Positions 27,089 to 36,206 of a stretch of 64,000 nucleotides of DNA are shown piece after piece (within the stretch, counting starts at the first letter, position 1; the number at the start of each line of letters is the position of its first letter). The position numbers were made by a program, and so were the translations under genes. Origin of the DNA: Gammaproteobacteria bacterium (lineage in GTDB: Bacteria > Pseudomonadota > Gammaproteobacteria > Xanthomonadales > SZUA-36). A model generated the notes under the pieces. That model saw only the letters and a list, made by a program, of their open reading frames with translations. It was not told where the DNA came from and made no database searches. The DNA is taken from contig JAJFLB010000056.1 in NCBI GenBank assembly GCA_021772915.1, forward strand, positions 62,001-126,000, read 5' to 3'.

Positions 27089-29146
27089 TCATTTGAGGAA
27101 AAATGACACACACGTAAACCCACTCGGTCCAAGAAACTGATCGGTAGGTTGAATTTCGAAACTGCCGCTAATGACACCATCAATTTCGTATTCGACCGTG
27201 CCGTGGTCACACTTATCAAAATTGATCGTCAGTTGCCCGGCCGTGAAGGTCGCTTCGAAATCATTGGGTGGGGAGTCAAAGGCACCACCATGCCGGGCCT
27301 GTAATGGCCCAGAGAGCGTTTGCCCATTCAGCGTCATCGGTGAAATCATCCAGCGTTGCCCGAGCGCACCTACATCCGTAGGAGGAAGCGTGGATGGCGT
27401 TTCGGCCTCCAGCTTGTAAGTGAACCAGGCCGCAAAATATACACCCGGACCGGGCAGATAATCGAGGAGGATTCCCTCACCAACAGTTTCCGCGTTGATC
27501 CAGCTTCCTTCGATCAGGATCAACAGGGGATCGCCCTCGCCCTCAACCAGTTTATTCACGGAATTGGTAGCGAGACCTCTGAAGACCTCACTACCACCCG
27601 CCGGCCATCGCACAAGCACCCCGTCAACAGCGGGTCGGGTACCGAGACCAAAAATAAGCCGGCTTGATTCGGTGCTTAAGTGACTCGAACCGGCGTACAC
27701 CTCTTTTGACTGGCTCAGGTCTTGCGCATGGACCGTAACCCGTGCGCCCACTGCATTATAATTACTCTGGGTACCTTGCAGGTCGAAGGCGACCCAGTTG
27801 TTTTCATTGCCCTGGTTTTTTAATAACACCGGACGACCCGAAGTCATGGCACGGCCATTGTGGGCTGGTACCTCTTCACGAATGATCAGCAGGTCAGCAA
27901 ATCCATTGCCATCAAAGTCACCGTGAGCGACACCCGAGCTGAAGTCATTACTCAGGTCGATCTGCAATGCGTCGCTGAACTCCTGGAATTTGCCCTCCCG
28001 GTCGGAGAACAGGAGTGTTCCCGGGTTCCCACGACCGGGTCCAATGGTATCCAGGTCGGGGCATCCAGCAACACCTGGCTGGCACACCGTATCCAGGGCC
28101 CCGGTAAAAAACAGGTCATCCCAGCCGTCGTTGTCCAGATCGGTAAAGCTGCAACCCCAGGCGAATTCATGTGCCGCAACGCCTGCCTCGGGCGCGACGT
28201 CGTCAAAGGTGCCGTCGCCGTTATTTTGGTACAGCGCATGGCGCAAATCGGTCCTGGTCGAGGAGTAATTGGTGGCAAAAATATCAGTGTCGCCGTCATG
28301 ATCATAATCGGCACCACACAGCCCCATATAAAGTGCCTGGGTTGTAAAACCTGCAGCAGCCGTCACATCGCTAAAGCGTCCCTGCCCGTCATTGCGAAAC
28401 AGGTTAAGTGGTATTTCCGTGGTACAGCCAACGGTGAAAAAATCCTGGTCACCATCATTGTCGTAATCCGAAAAAAGAGACGCACAGGAGCTTTGCAGCC
28501 GGCCCAGACCGGCGCTTGAAGTGATATCCTCAAAACGCAGTCCGCCAAGATTCCGGTAGACGCGGTTGGGTTGGATGCTGGTGCTTGTATTACCCGCAAT
28601 GACCAGGTCGAGCAAACCATCGTTGTCAATGTCCGCCGCCGATGCCGTCCGATGCGCTGCCGGACCGACGATCCCCGATGCAGAAGTTACATCTTGGAAA
28701 GTTCCCGTACCGGTATTCCGATACAGTTTTACTGCTTGCTGGACCCAACCTTTGCCACGACCCTGATCACCGGTCAAGAACAGGTCTGTCCTGCCATCAT
28801 TGTCAAAATCCGCCGCGACGACCGCGGCATTCCCCAAACCATTGCTGACGCCTGCCAGCTCAGCAACATTGCTGAACGAGCCATTGCCATCGTTACGGAA
28901 CAGGCCATTGTCATGCCCCAAGCCGTTGGGAATGAAGGCGTCGAGATCGCCATCGCTGTCGTAGTCAAACCAGGCTGCTCCCGATAACCCGTTTCCGCCG
29001 TTGTCATTTGACGCATGGACAAAGTCCAGTGCACTCGATTCATCGGAAAAATTCACTGGCGAGGTTTGCGCAACGGCCACAGAAGTGATCAGTAACAACA
29101 GGATAGACGCTGAAAACTGGCAAAACAATCTGGCTGCCTTAATCAT
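27089..29146 (-). CDS. Secreted FG-GAP/VCBS-repeat (ASPIC/UnbV) protein with C-terminal WFN module
   Basis: 685 residues with a signal peptide ending near 'SVAVAQ'. At least seven FG-GAP/VCBS blades carry calcium-binding loops such as 'DYDSDGDLDAFIP', 'DFDNDGRTDLFLT', 'DIDNDGLLDLVIA', 'DYDHDGDTDIFAT', 'DLDNDGWDDLFFT'. An ASPIC/UnbV domain follows ('RLIFGLGTRPAVDGVLVRWP'). The last ~130 residues are a WFN module ('GSWINAETVGEGILLDYLP', 'AAWFTYKLE', 'FDKCDHGTVEYE'). Length and layout are typical of exported integrin-like propellers of marine bacteria. Role unknown, perhaps adhesion or binding. Confidence 0.85.
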   Translation of the reverse strand: MIKAARLFCQFSASILLLLITSVAVAQTSPVNFSDESSALDFVHASNDNGGNGLSGAAWFDYDSDGDLDAFIPNGLGHDNGLFRNDGNGSFSNVAELAGVSNGLGNAAVVAADFDNDGRTDLFLTGDQGRGKGWVQQAVKLYRNTGTGTFQDVTSASGIVGPAAHRTASAADIDNDGLLDLVIAGNTSTSIQPNRVYRNLGGLRFEDITSSAGLGRLQSSCASLFSDYDNDGDQDFFTVGCTTEIPLNLFRNDGQGRFSDVTAAAGFTTQALYMGLCGADYDHDGDTDIFATNYSSTRTDLRHALYQNNGDGTFDDVAPEAGVAAHEFAWGCSFTDLDNDGWDDLFFTGALDTVCQPGVAGCPDLDTIGPGRGNPGTLLFSDREGKFQEFSDALQIDLSNDFSSGVAHGDFDGNGFADLLIIREEVPAHNGRAMTSGRPVLLKNQGNENNWVAFDLQGTQSNYNAVGARVTVHAQDLSQSKEVYAGSSHLSTESSRLIFGLGTRPAVDGVLVRWPAGGSEVFRGLATNSVNKLVEGEGDPLLILIEGSWINAETVGEGILLDYLPGPGVYFAAWFTYKLEAETPSTLPPTDVGALGQRWMISPMTLNGQTLSGPLQARHGGAFDSPPNDFEATFTAGQLTINFDKCDHGTVEYEIDGVISGSFEIQPTDQFLGPSGFTCVSFFLK

Positions 29147-29584
29147 GAAGACTACTCCCTCTAATTCAGGTGACTGCTCTTTTCAGACAAAAACAATTCT
29201 CATCCAAGAGAATGGAAAGGCTGCAACAGCTTTTTCATTCACAAAAATTTTATGCGCTCACCTGCCACCTTGTGCATGCGGGTGTAGCCACCAAAGCCAG
29301 TGATCGTGCAAAACTGGAACGCTTGTGCCGTTATAGTACGAGGCCGGCGGTATCCACAAAACGTCTGTCAGAATTAAGGAAAATACCGAAGAACGGATAA
29401 AAACTTACAACGACTACCGACCACACAGGGCATTGGGGCGGATACTTCCGGCGATATATGTGCGCAATTTAAAGCTGGAGAACTCTAGTTTAGAACTGTG
29501 TACTTGACGGGGAAGCTTACGATTGCAACGCCTGCAGGTCACACCTGTAACGAGGCCGGTAAGTCAGCAGTGAACATCCTCACG
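29147..29584. other. Intergenic stretch without recognisable genes
   Basis: The region upstream of the FG-GAP gene contains its promoter but no clear box. Short open frames here have no family features. The segment ends at a decayed copy of the hydroxylase gene 3' end. Confidence 0.45.
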
Positions 29585-29727
29585 AATTGGATCGTGTTAA
29601 GTATAGACCGAAACCCAGGGATGATTGGTACCTAACTCTGGTAACGTTCCCACCAGTCCATGGGCGAGGCGATCCAAAGATAATGACCCTATGCCGGTGA
29701 ATAGTGGATGAACATACCAACGTGGCT
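29585..29727 (-). pseudogene. Relic copy of the 3' end of the double prolyl-hydroxylase gene
   Basis: About 143 bp match 30454-30596 closely, covering the last ~30 codons and the downstream spacer of the hydroxylase gene at 30500. Read on the minus strand the relic gives 'HVGMFIHYSPA', a stop in place of Gln, then 'LWIASPMDWWERYQS' and a stop, against 'WIASPMDWWERYRS' in the intact gene. It is therefore the tail of an old tandem paralog or a partial duplication. The methyltransferase gene at 29748 lies between relic and intact copy. Confidence 0.85.
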
Positions 29728-29747
29728 ACCGGAACAGGAACTGCAAA

Positions 29748-30401
29748 TCACCGCCGGTTTTTAAGGCGCCAGAAGTCACCGTTCGTGGTAATACCCAGTT
29801 TGTTCATTCGGGCAAACGATTCGACTTCGCGCCGAACAGGTGCTTCTTTCCCCCACCAATTCCAGTCATCGCCACAGATCACTCCATCGGTGGAGATCAT
29901 CCTCATCGAATGAGTGAGATCGTGCAAAACAGACTCCCTGTCATGCGCGGCGTCCACGTAGATGAGGTCAAACGTTCCCTGCAGACCTTTTCGACGAAAC
30001 AGTTCGAAGGCTGCAGAAGTGCTCATCTTCAACGGAAGTATTTTGTTGGATTTCGGCCTGCAATTCGACATGAACTGTTGGTACAGAGTAGGCAGCCGGA
30101 TCACGACATCTTCTCTTGACGTGTCTTGGTGTTCGGCTGAACCTTGCCAGTGGTCTACTGCGACCACCAGCTCAGATATGTCTGCCAGGAACCGAGTGGA
30201 CTTTCCAATCCACGAACCCAACTCCAGGATAAACTTGATGTTCACCAATTCCTCTCTTGCCTCGAGTAATCCCTGTATGCTGCATTCGTCAAACCAGCCA
30301 TGCTTGTCAAAAGGAAGTATTTCCAGGCCGTCTTGCCAGGGATTAGCTATTCCCAGTTTTCTGCACATGTGATCCAGGTGATTCATATCGTCGTGAAGCA
30401 T
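29748..30401 (-). CDS. Class I SAM methyltransferase (Methyltransf_24 type)
   Basis: 217 residues. The SAM loop is 'KFILELGSWIGKSTRFLADI', followed by 'VVAVDHWQGS' (acidic ribose-binding strand), 'FDLIYVDAAHDRESVLHDLT' and 'GVICGDDWNWWGKEAP'. This pattern (ELGS, YVDAAH, DDWN) is typical of small-molecule or sugar methyltransferases near glycosyltransferases. The same fold, including 'VIVDDWNWWRVQKG', ends the visible part of the large protein at 57273, so the two are related. Located downstream of the prolyl-hydroxylase gene on the same strand (98-bp gap). Probably methylates a sugar or tailored residue in the glycosylation island; substrate unproven. Confidence 0.8.
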   Translation of the reverse strand: MLHDDMNHLDHMCRKLGIANPWQDGLEILPFDKHGWFDECSIQGLLEAREELVNIKFILELGSWIGKSTRFLADISELVVAVDHWQGSAEHQDTSREDVVIRLPTLYQQFMSNCRPKSNKILPLKMSTSAAFELFRRKGLQGTFDLIYVDAAHDRESVLHDLTHSMRMISTDGVICGDDWNWWGKEAPVRREVESFARMNKLGITTNGDFWRLKNRR

Positions 30402-30499
30402 ACCTCATAGCACCAATGACCTTGCAATGCGAAAGTCCTGAACTTCCTCTCGGGTCGAATCGTGTTAAGCATAAACCGCGATCCCTGGAACCGTGACAC

Positions 30500-32146
30500 C
30501 TAACTTCGGTATCGTTCCCACCAGTCCATGGGCGAGGCGATCCAGAGATCATGATCCTGTGCCGGTGAATAATGGATGAACATACCGACGTGGTACCTGC
30601 CATTGAGTGGGACGGGTCTGCCATGGGAGATCAGCGCACTTTCATAAAGGACATGTTCACCGGGGCGGCAATCCACGTCGTGTGCCGTGCCATCAACATC
30701 AATCGCATGTAGATACCAGGGTGAGTAGGTGTCACTGGCGACACAAAGCGTTGAACTGATGACATGTGTATCACCCGTGTCGACGTGATTGTGCAGATAG
30801 GCGCCGGGCAGGTAGGCGCGGAAACCGTAGCAGGCCGCGGATTTCAACTCGAAACCACACCACTCTTCATGCAATGGCTTGAGCAGTTCAAGAACCCGGG
30901 CACTGAATTGCTTGTCTTCCATGAAAAGTGCGGGTGGAAATTCATAACTCACGGTATCGACGAACGATCCGATGGCTTCGTTGTCCTCAGCTTGCATGAG
31001 TGGTTGCAGTGCCTGATACTTGGCCAGAATCTCGGCATAGATTTCTGGGTCCATCTTGCGTTTTTCGAAGCCTCTGCAGTTTGGGCCACCCGATTCCAGA
31101 TACGGGATTTTGGCCTGTTGTGTGCGGGTCTGTTCGACAATCCACCCCGGAGCCGCTATTGAACGTGGGTTGTTGATCCAGTCGACGTAGCTGATCGCCC
31201 TGGCTGTCTGATGTGGTTGCTGCGGTGGTGTGTCCAGGTACGCTGATTCCCTGACCCAGATTACCAGGGCCCATTTCTCCCCCTGTTTGACGGGGTGAGC
31301 CGTATGCAGGCTATTGTGGTATACCTCACCATCCACGTGGTTGCACCAGAACCCGGCCCGGCCCGGTGCGGGTGAGATCGTCACCTGTTGGCGTGGAAAC
31401 TCGGTCTCACCACCCTCATCGACCTCGTTCAGGTAGACAATAAAAGTGTAAAGTCTCTCACCACCCCGGGTGAGTTCCCACCTGGAATATTCGCTGTCCG
31501 GGGTAAATGAATCCGTATGGGGCAGAAACTCCTCACCTACATCGTAATGCAGCACCTGGCAAGGTTCCTGATGCTCCGGTGGAAGCAGGGTCAACTCGGC
31601 AACGATTTGTCTCAATTTCTCGATAACACCGTCAAATTCCGGTGAAACCTGTTCATTCGGCTCAAAGCTTGCAACCGTATTGGTGCGGTCATCTCCTACT
31701 CCTGAACCTGCTGCTCCATACACACCGTTGTCAACACTGACCGTGGCGGGCTCCAGACGCGATCGTGAGGCCTCAATAATGGCTGTGCATTCGTCCGCTG
31801 ACAGAATATCATCCAGCCCCCACAGATAGGGTGCAAGTTCCCTGATTGAACCGATGTGTGGATTTCCGGGTATCGACATGGACAAACCAGGTGTTTCCAC
31901 CAGGACTGGGGGCGAGGTGGCCACAGATACGACCTGCGAGGCACGGAAAGTGCAGGCTGTCCGACCATGATCAACCGGTAGCTGAATAAGCTCTTGGGCG
32001 TTGTTTGGTGAAGCAAGTGTGGAGAAAAGCGTACGCAGTTCGGGTGTGTTTTCGGGCAAAGTCACATTGTGAGTGTGTCCACCAAGAAGGCTTATGCTCA
32101 AGTCAATATTACGTGTGTCTGCCGGTTGCCTGTCATTGTGACCCAT
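30500..32146 (-). CDS. Double-domain 2-oxoglutarate/Fe(II) oxygenase (prolyl 4-hydroxylase type)
   Basis: 548 residues from ATG 32146, which has AGGAG six bases upstream; a TTG five codons earlier is less likely. Numbering here counts from that TTG. Residues ~20-90 are a small module shared with the oxygenase at 54222 and the large protein at 57273. The first catalytic domain is P4H-like: 'HYDVGEEFLPHTDSF' (His215, Asp217), His289 in 'HTAHPVKQGEKWALVIW' and Lys296 for 2-oxoglutarate. The second domain resembles the protein at 51563: His459 and Asp461 in 'YLHNHVDTGDTHVISS', His513 and Arg515 in 'SHGRP'. Both iron sites look complete. Expected reaction: hydroxylation of prolyl or related residues. 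Substrate proposed: the Pro-Thr repeat protein. Confidence 0.88.
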   Translation of the reverse strand: MGHNDRQPADTRNIDLSISLLGGHTHNVTLPENTPELRTLFSTLASPNNAQELIQLPVDHGRTACTFRASQVVSVATSPPVLVETPGLSMSIPGNPHIGSIRELAPYLWGLDDILSADECTAIIEASRSRLEPATVSVDNGVYGAAGSGVGDDRTNTVASFEPNEQVSPEFDGVIEKLRQIVAELTLLPPEHQEPCQVLHYDVGEEFLPHTDSFTPDSEYSRWELTRGGERLYTFIVYLNEVDEGGETEFPRQQVTISPAPGRAGFWCNHVDGEVYHNSLHTAHPVKQGEKWALVIWVRESAYLDTPPQQPHQTARAISYVDWINNPRSIAAPGWIVEQTRTQQAKIPYLESGGPNCRGFEKRKMDPEIYAEILAKYQALQPLMQAEDNEAIGSFVDTVSYEFPPALFMEDKQFSARVLELLKPLHEEWCGFELKSAACYGFRAYLPGAYLHNHVDTGDTHVISSTLCVASDTYSPWYLHAIDVDGTAHDVDCRPGEHVLYESALISHGRPVPLNGRYHVGMFIHYSPAQDHDLWIASPMDWWERYRS

Positions 32147-32266
32147 ATTTTTCTCCTGCAAAACTTTGCAGGATTATACTTGCAATACTTCAACCTCCTC
32201 GTGATCTAAGTCAACTCCCCGTGACCGAACGCCTCGGGCTTGTTGGCACCGTGCTACTTATGGTCT

Positions 32267-32644
32267 TTAAGCCTGGTCGTCGTAAATTCCGGATTTCTCT
32301 TCCACGATCCTGGAGTTCTCGTTGAGCTGACTTTTCAGCCGAAACCGCTCACGGTTACAGGCGTTCGAGGCCCTGGTTACCATGATGTACTCGGCGTCGA
32401 AACAGTCTTCCCGCTCAAGTTCATTCCAACGCTCCACCAGGTCCCAGTTTTTTCGATGAAGTTCGAGTAGTTGCTGAAAACTCTCACTTTGCTGGTCAAC
32501 GCCAATTCTCAGCATGGCCGCACTGATTTGTCGATACTCGCGATCGACATTCTCTATTCTGGACTTGTCGGAAAGACGCTCCAGCTTAACCTTGAGGACC
32601 ACGGCCTTGTCCACGAGTTCACCTCTCGACACCTCGATTTTCAA
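32267..32644 (-). CDS. DUF6165-like small helical protein
   Basis: 125 residues, starting 'MKIEVSRGELVDKAVVLKVK' and continuing with a highly charged helical body ('VDREYRQISAAMLRIGV', 'LHRKNWDLVERWNELERE', 'FDAEYIMVTRASNACNRERF'). The opening motif and the late FD-x-x-(F/Y)-I pattern match the DUF6165 family, commonly found beside glycosyltransferase and TPR genes. No enzymatic motif. It sits immediately upstream of the hydroxylase gene on the same strand and could be cotranscribed with it. Role unknown. Confidence 0.7.
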   Translation of the reverse strand: MKIEVSRGELVDKAVVLKVKLERLSDKSRIENVDREYRQISAAMLRIGVDQQSESFQQLLELHRKNWDLVERWNELEREDCFDAEYIMVTRASNACNRERFRLKSQLNENSRIVEEKSGIYDDQA

Positions 32645-32811
32645 CCTGTTTCTCCATTAAGATACGCCATTAGATGCTGGCTTTCGTCTTTGCTGATTGA
32701 CACGCAAATTCCCAATTGAAAGACACGATATTCAATATCCACAGGGGCCCGCATCTCGTCAGGTATCATGTGCCAGTTTATTCAAGAAAAGGAACAGGGG
32801 CAACCGTCCAC

Positions 32812-33852
32812 ATGGCAGGCAAGCGCTTAGGAATTGTATCGACAACCATCAATGATGAAGCAGGCTATCTGCCGTTTGACCGGCTTGCCGCCAAAAGTGG
32901 TTTTGACGAAGTGTTTTTCTGTATTGCCGGGGATTTAAAAACGCCTGACTTCGATACATCGGTCTTTGCATGCCCGGTTCACTTCCTGTCACCAAGTGAC
33001 CAGCAACAGTTTGAGTGCTCGGAAGAAATTGGCTGGAACAAAGTGATGCGGCGCAATACCGCCCTGTTGAGATGCATCGCGGAACAACCGGATTTTATTC
33101 TGATGATCGATGATGACAATGTGCCGCCCGATAATTACTTTCAACGCTGGTTCGAAATTATCGGGCAACCGGCGACCAGGCGAGTTGTACCCGTATCAAC
33201 TGAATCAAGAAGTTGGCACAACTACTTACGCAGTGCCGATTCAAAGTCGGAGATCTGGCCTCGGGGATTTCCGCGCGAGGAACGCGGCAGGCATGAGACG
33301 CGGATTTTATCCCTTGGCGATAACCAGATCCGCGCCGAAGACATCTTGATGTACCAGGGCATCTCCCTGGGAGACCCCGATATTGGCGCATGCACGCGAG
33401 AACAACTGGCGCCCGAGCTAACTCTTATCGACGAGTCCAACTACGTGTTACAGGATGTCTGGAGTCCTTACAATACCCAGAACACACTGTTCAGGCAGCC
33501 GTTGTTTCCACTGGCCTGTGTGTGGCCATTTTGCGGTCGCTTCGACGACATATTTTCGTCTTTCACCTGGCAAAATTTTGCCTTCACCCAGGGCAAATAT
33601 ATCCACGTTGGAGAGCCGTTAAATACGCAGTCCCGCAGACCACGTGATATTGCACGTGATATGGCGGCAGAAAAGGAAGGCTATGCTCACTGGCGGAGCG
33701 TGCTCCGGGCCATTACCAGTTGCGCCGCTCTCACCGCGGACGACTTCATCGATGCACTCATCTATCTCGACGGGCCAGAGATACTGACCCGTCACCACGG
33801 TTTCTTCAGGGCCTGGAAAAACGATTTGCGAAACTGTCTGGGGGCTGGTTAA
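32812..33852 (+). CDS. STELLO/RGP-like glycosyltransferase
   Basis: 346 residues from ATG 32812 (GGAACAGGGG upstream); an in-frame TTG at 32716 would add 32 residues. Motifs: 'KRLGIVSTTINDEAGYLPFD', 'FDEVFFCIAGD', the metal-binding 'FILMIDDDNVPP', 'WPRGFPREERG', and 'SPYNTQNTLFR' followed by 'CGRFDDIFSSFTWQ'. The DDD site and the PYNTQNT...DI..S..WQ combination are characteristic of the STELLO and reversibly-glycosylated-polypeptide group known mainly from plants. Probably a GT-A enzyme or mutase-like protein acting on a nucleotide sugar. Donor unknown. Confidence 0.7.
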   Translation: MAGKRLGIVSTTINDEAGYLPFDRLAAKSGFDEVFFCIAGDLKTPDFDTSVFACPVHFLSPSDQQQFECSEEIGWNKVMRRNTALLRCIAEQPDFILMIDDDNVPPDNYFQRWFEIIGQPATRRVVPVSTESRSWHNYLRSADSKSEIWPRGFPREERGRHETRILSLGDNQIRAEDILMYQGISLGDPDIGACTREQLAPELTLIDESNYVLQDVWSPYNTQNTLFRQPLFPLACVWPFCGRFDDIFSSFTWQNFAFTQGKYIHVGEPLNTQSRRPRDIARDMAAEKEGYAHWRSVLRAITSCAALTADDFIDALIYLDGPEILTRHHGFFRAWKNDLRNCLGAG

Positions 33853-33875
33853 TTGAACGTTGCTCTTGGAAAGGG

Positions 33876-34300
33876 CTAACGCGCCACCGAATCATCCGGC
33901 CATTCGTCGGTGATGGCCCAAGTGTCGGGATTCGTTGTCGATCTCGCTTCCTCCTGATTGGTAATGAAAGGCCAGGGGTACCAGGTGAGCAGTTCGTAGT
34001 CATTGTATTTCGTAATAAACTTGTCAGTTGAAATGGCATCTGCAGCATTTGCCCCCGGTCCGGAAACATATCCACGGACTCCACCACACAACCGAGCTTG
34101 CCGGCAGGAACCAGGTCGAGCAGGTTTGGGCAATCCGGTGCAATGATGCAGGTATCATCCATGTAAATAAAGCGGTCGAATCGATCAAAGAAGGGCAACA
34201 GTTTGAGCCGCTCGCATTGCAGCACGTCCGGAACCAGGGGTTTGCCGAGATCGTAGATGCGTACCAACTCCAATCCGTGTCGATCACAGTATTGTTGCAC
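33876..34300 (-). pseudogene. Frameshifted small GT8-like glycosyltransferase
   Basis: From 34300 the frame reads 'YCDRHGLELVRIYDLGKPLV', 'QCERLKLLPFFDRFDRFIYM' and 'DDTCIIAPDCPNLLDLVP', the typical N-terminal part of nucleotide-sugar transferases with a YDR..Y.DDD-like metal site. Near 34030-34040 the sensible reading moves to the next frame: 'STDKFITKYNDYELLTWYPW' and 'TWAITDEWPDDS' up to the stop at 33876. No proper start codon precedes the N-terminal strand ('RLCIVTAPSVQQYCD' runs back without ATG). At ~150 residues it is shorter than a complete enzyme. Likely inactive. Confidence 0.6.
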
Positions 34301-34375
34301 GGAGGGCGCGGTTACAATGCAGAGCCTTTTACATAAGCCCCCTATTTCACCGTCCCGTGATATCCTGCTGCGGTC

Positions 34376-35131
34376 ATGGATTCAACCCACACGACAGGGT
34401 TTTCGACACACGATGGGGGAACCTCAATCTCCCTGGTGGTGCCGTGTATTGCAGAAGATACGGTTTTTGTTTCCCGCCTGCTGCGCTCGGTGAACTACCA
34501 GACCAAACTGCCCGCTGAAGTCATCATTGCGATATCGGGTATTGAACCGGAAAGTGCGCGTCAATTGAAGCAACAATGGCGAGCAGAACTGGATGGAAGC
34601 CTGCCGCTTATCATACTGGACACTGTGGTACCGGCTTTTGCCGGACCAAACCGGCAACGGGGTGGCGAGATTGCCCGTGGTGAAGTGATCTCCTACTTCG
34701 ACGTGGATGACGTCCAGGCACCCACCCGGCTGGAGAAAATAGCCGAAGCGTTCACCGCGACGCATATCAAAGCCGCATTTCACCGATTCTCGATACAGGA
34801 CGTGCCGGATTACCCCGAGACCAATGAACACGCCTGGTACGCAGGGGCACCCAAAATGTACCACCGTGGGTGGATAAGCATCAGGCGGCCAGTGGTACAC
34901 AAAATAGCCTGGGGCAACGAGCCACGGGCACAGGAATTCATCTATCTGGAAAGATTCATAGATGAGTTTGGAAAGCAGGCAATCGCCTTTCTGCCGGAGT
35001 TCCTGGGACATTACATATTCACCGGCTTCAAACAACAGGAACAATACGTCACGTTCAAAACCAAGGCCATGGACAGGAAATTGATGGAATGGACCCGCGG
35101 TGAAATCCGGGAACCCGTGCGGTTTCCATGA
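34376..35131 (+). CDS. GT2-family glycosyltransferase
   Basis: 251 residues with a GT-A fold: 'ISLVVPCIAEDTVFVSRLLR' as the nucleotide-binding strand, 'QTKLPAEVIIAISGI', 'RQRGGEIARGEVISYFDVDD' with the DxD site in 'YFDVDDVQAPTRLEKI'. The C-terminal half ('KMYHRGWISIRRPV', 'FIYLERFIDEFGKQ') is less usual for GT2 and may carry acceptor specificity. Its stop overlaps the next start by four bases (ATGA), so it is coupled to the GT23-like gene. No signal peptide or membrane helix: cytoplasmic. Confidence 0.8.
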   Translation: MDSTHTTGFSTHDGGTSISLVVPCIAEDTVFVSRLLRSVNYQTKLPAEVIIAISGIEPESARQLKQQWRAELDGSLPLIILDTVVPAFAGPNRQRGGEIARGEVISYFDVDDVQAPTRLEKIAEAFTATHIKAAFHRFSIQDVPDYPETNEHAWYAGAPKMYHRGWISIRRPVVHKIAWGNEPRAQEFIYLERFIDEFGKQAIAFLPEFLGHYIFTGFKQQEQYVTFKTKAMDRKLMEWTRGEIREPVRFP

Positions 35132-36114
35132 ACGAATCAATGGAAAGGATTGATAGACGCTTCTCAATCGAACGCAACAGTTCCCTGGCCTACCAGGAGG
35201 AGAACCTCCGCAGAAACCGGATTCTGGTCCACGAGCCCGGAATCCGCGGGTTTTACGCGGAGTTCTCGACAGTTGCACATGCGATGGTCTACGCGTGGAC
35301 CAATAATCTGCAGTTTGTTATCGACTCCAGCAGCTGGGGCTTTCGTTGCCAACAGGGATGGTCTGACTACTTCACGCCAATCTTCACCGAGTACGAACCC
35401 GAGATGGATAGTCGGGTCGAATTTCGCACCTCCGGCCGTGTCCATCCGTCCGCAACGGGACAACACGTCCACTACCGCAACATTCTCTTCTCGCGCCCTG
35501 AGCGTGTAACTATCGGTGATCACGTTGTCCTGGGCGATCATCCGATCAATATCCACTTTTTACGTATGCTCTTTGTTCCCAACCCGAGAGTGCGACGGCT
35601 TATCAACGAGTGTATCGAGCAACTTGGAGTGCCCGATCACTACGTCGCCCTCCACCTACGCAGAGGCGATAAGATTGGCGACCAGGACATCCTGTATCCC
35701 GCGCAGGCTTATCTCAAACGCGTTACCGGGAAACAGCGAGAACTTGCTGTATTCGCTATGAGCGACGATTATGCAGCCATCAAAGAGGTTGCAGAGGCCC
35801 TCGCTAAAGACGGATCAAAGCGGCCGCTCATTTCCATCACGGAAGCAAGCCAAACCGGGTTCGACGCTGACAGGCTCGGCGAGGGAAAACTCTTTCTGCG
35901 TGGCGATTTTTTACCCGACTCCGATGCAGAAAGAAGTACTTATACCGACACCGAGGTAGTACGCCTGCTTACCGAAACCGTTATCGCAGCGCAGTCCGAG
36001 AGGTTTATCGGCAGCTACTTTTCAAACGTCGGCAAGGTTATTCGCGACCTGCATCACCTACCCGGCCAGGTCACCCTGATGCAGGAACATCACCTGGACT
36101 CCGAACAGGAATAG
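35128..36114 (+). CDS. GT23/NodZ-like (alpha-1,6-fucosyltransferase-type) glycosyltransferase
   Basis: 328 residues. 'GIRGFYAEFSTVAHAMVYAW' is the N-terminal motif and 'YVALHLRRGDKIGDQD' the H-x-R-R-G-D-K GDP-binding motif of the FUT8/NodZ group. 'ELAVFAMSDDYAAIKEV' and 'SERFIGSYFSNVGKVIRDL' follow at the usual distances. The same domain occurs twice in the large protein at 57273 ('GFYAEVTTVARAMIYAW', 'IHVRRGDKVGDED'). GDP-fucose is the standard donor of the family; a GDP-L-galactose donor is possible because the window encodes GDP-mannose 3,5-epimerase. Coupled to the GT2 gene. Confidence 0.8.
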   Translation: MNESMERIDRRFSIERNSSLAYQEENLRRNRILVHEPGIRGFYAEFSTVAHAMVYAWTNNLQFVIDSSSWGFRCQQGWSDYFTPIFTEYEPEMDSRVEFRTSGRVHPSATGQHVHYRNILFSRPERVTIGDHVVLGDHPINIHFLRMLFVPNPRVRRLINECIEQLGVPDHYVALHLRRGDKIGDQDILYPAQAYLKRVTGKQRELAVFAMSDDYAAIKEVAEALAKDGSKRPLISITEASQTGFDADRLGEGKLFLRGDFLPDSDAERSTYTDTEVVRLLTETVIAAQSERFIGSYFSNVGKVIRDLHHLPGQVTLMQEHHLDSEQE

Positions 36115-36206
36115 CGGACAGAGCCCCAAATCTCCGGTGAGCCGGTCGTCATGGAATGACTCGTTCTCCTTGTACGAATGAAAGACTGCCTTTTTAAAGG
36201 TGAAAC

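Noticed and set aside
34424-35278. 284-residue minus-strand frame opposite the GT2 gene
   Set aside because: Shadow frame: the plus strand has a clear GT-A fold and a coupled neighbour.
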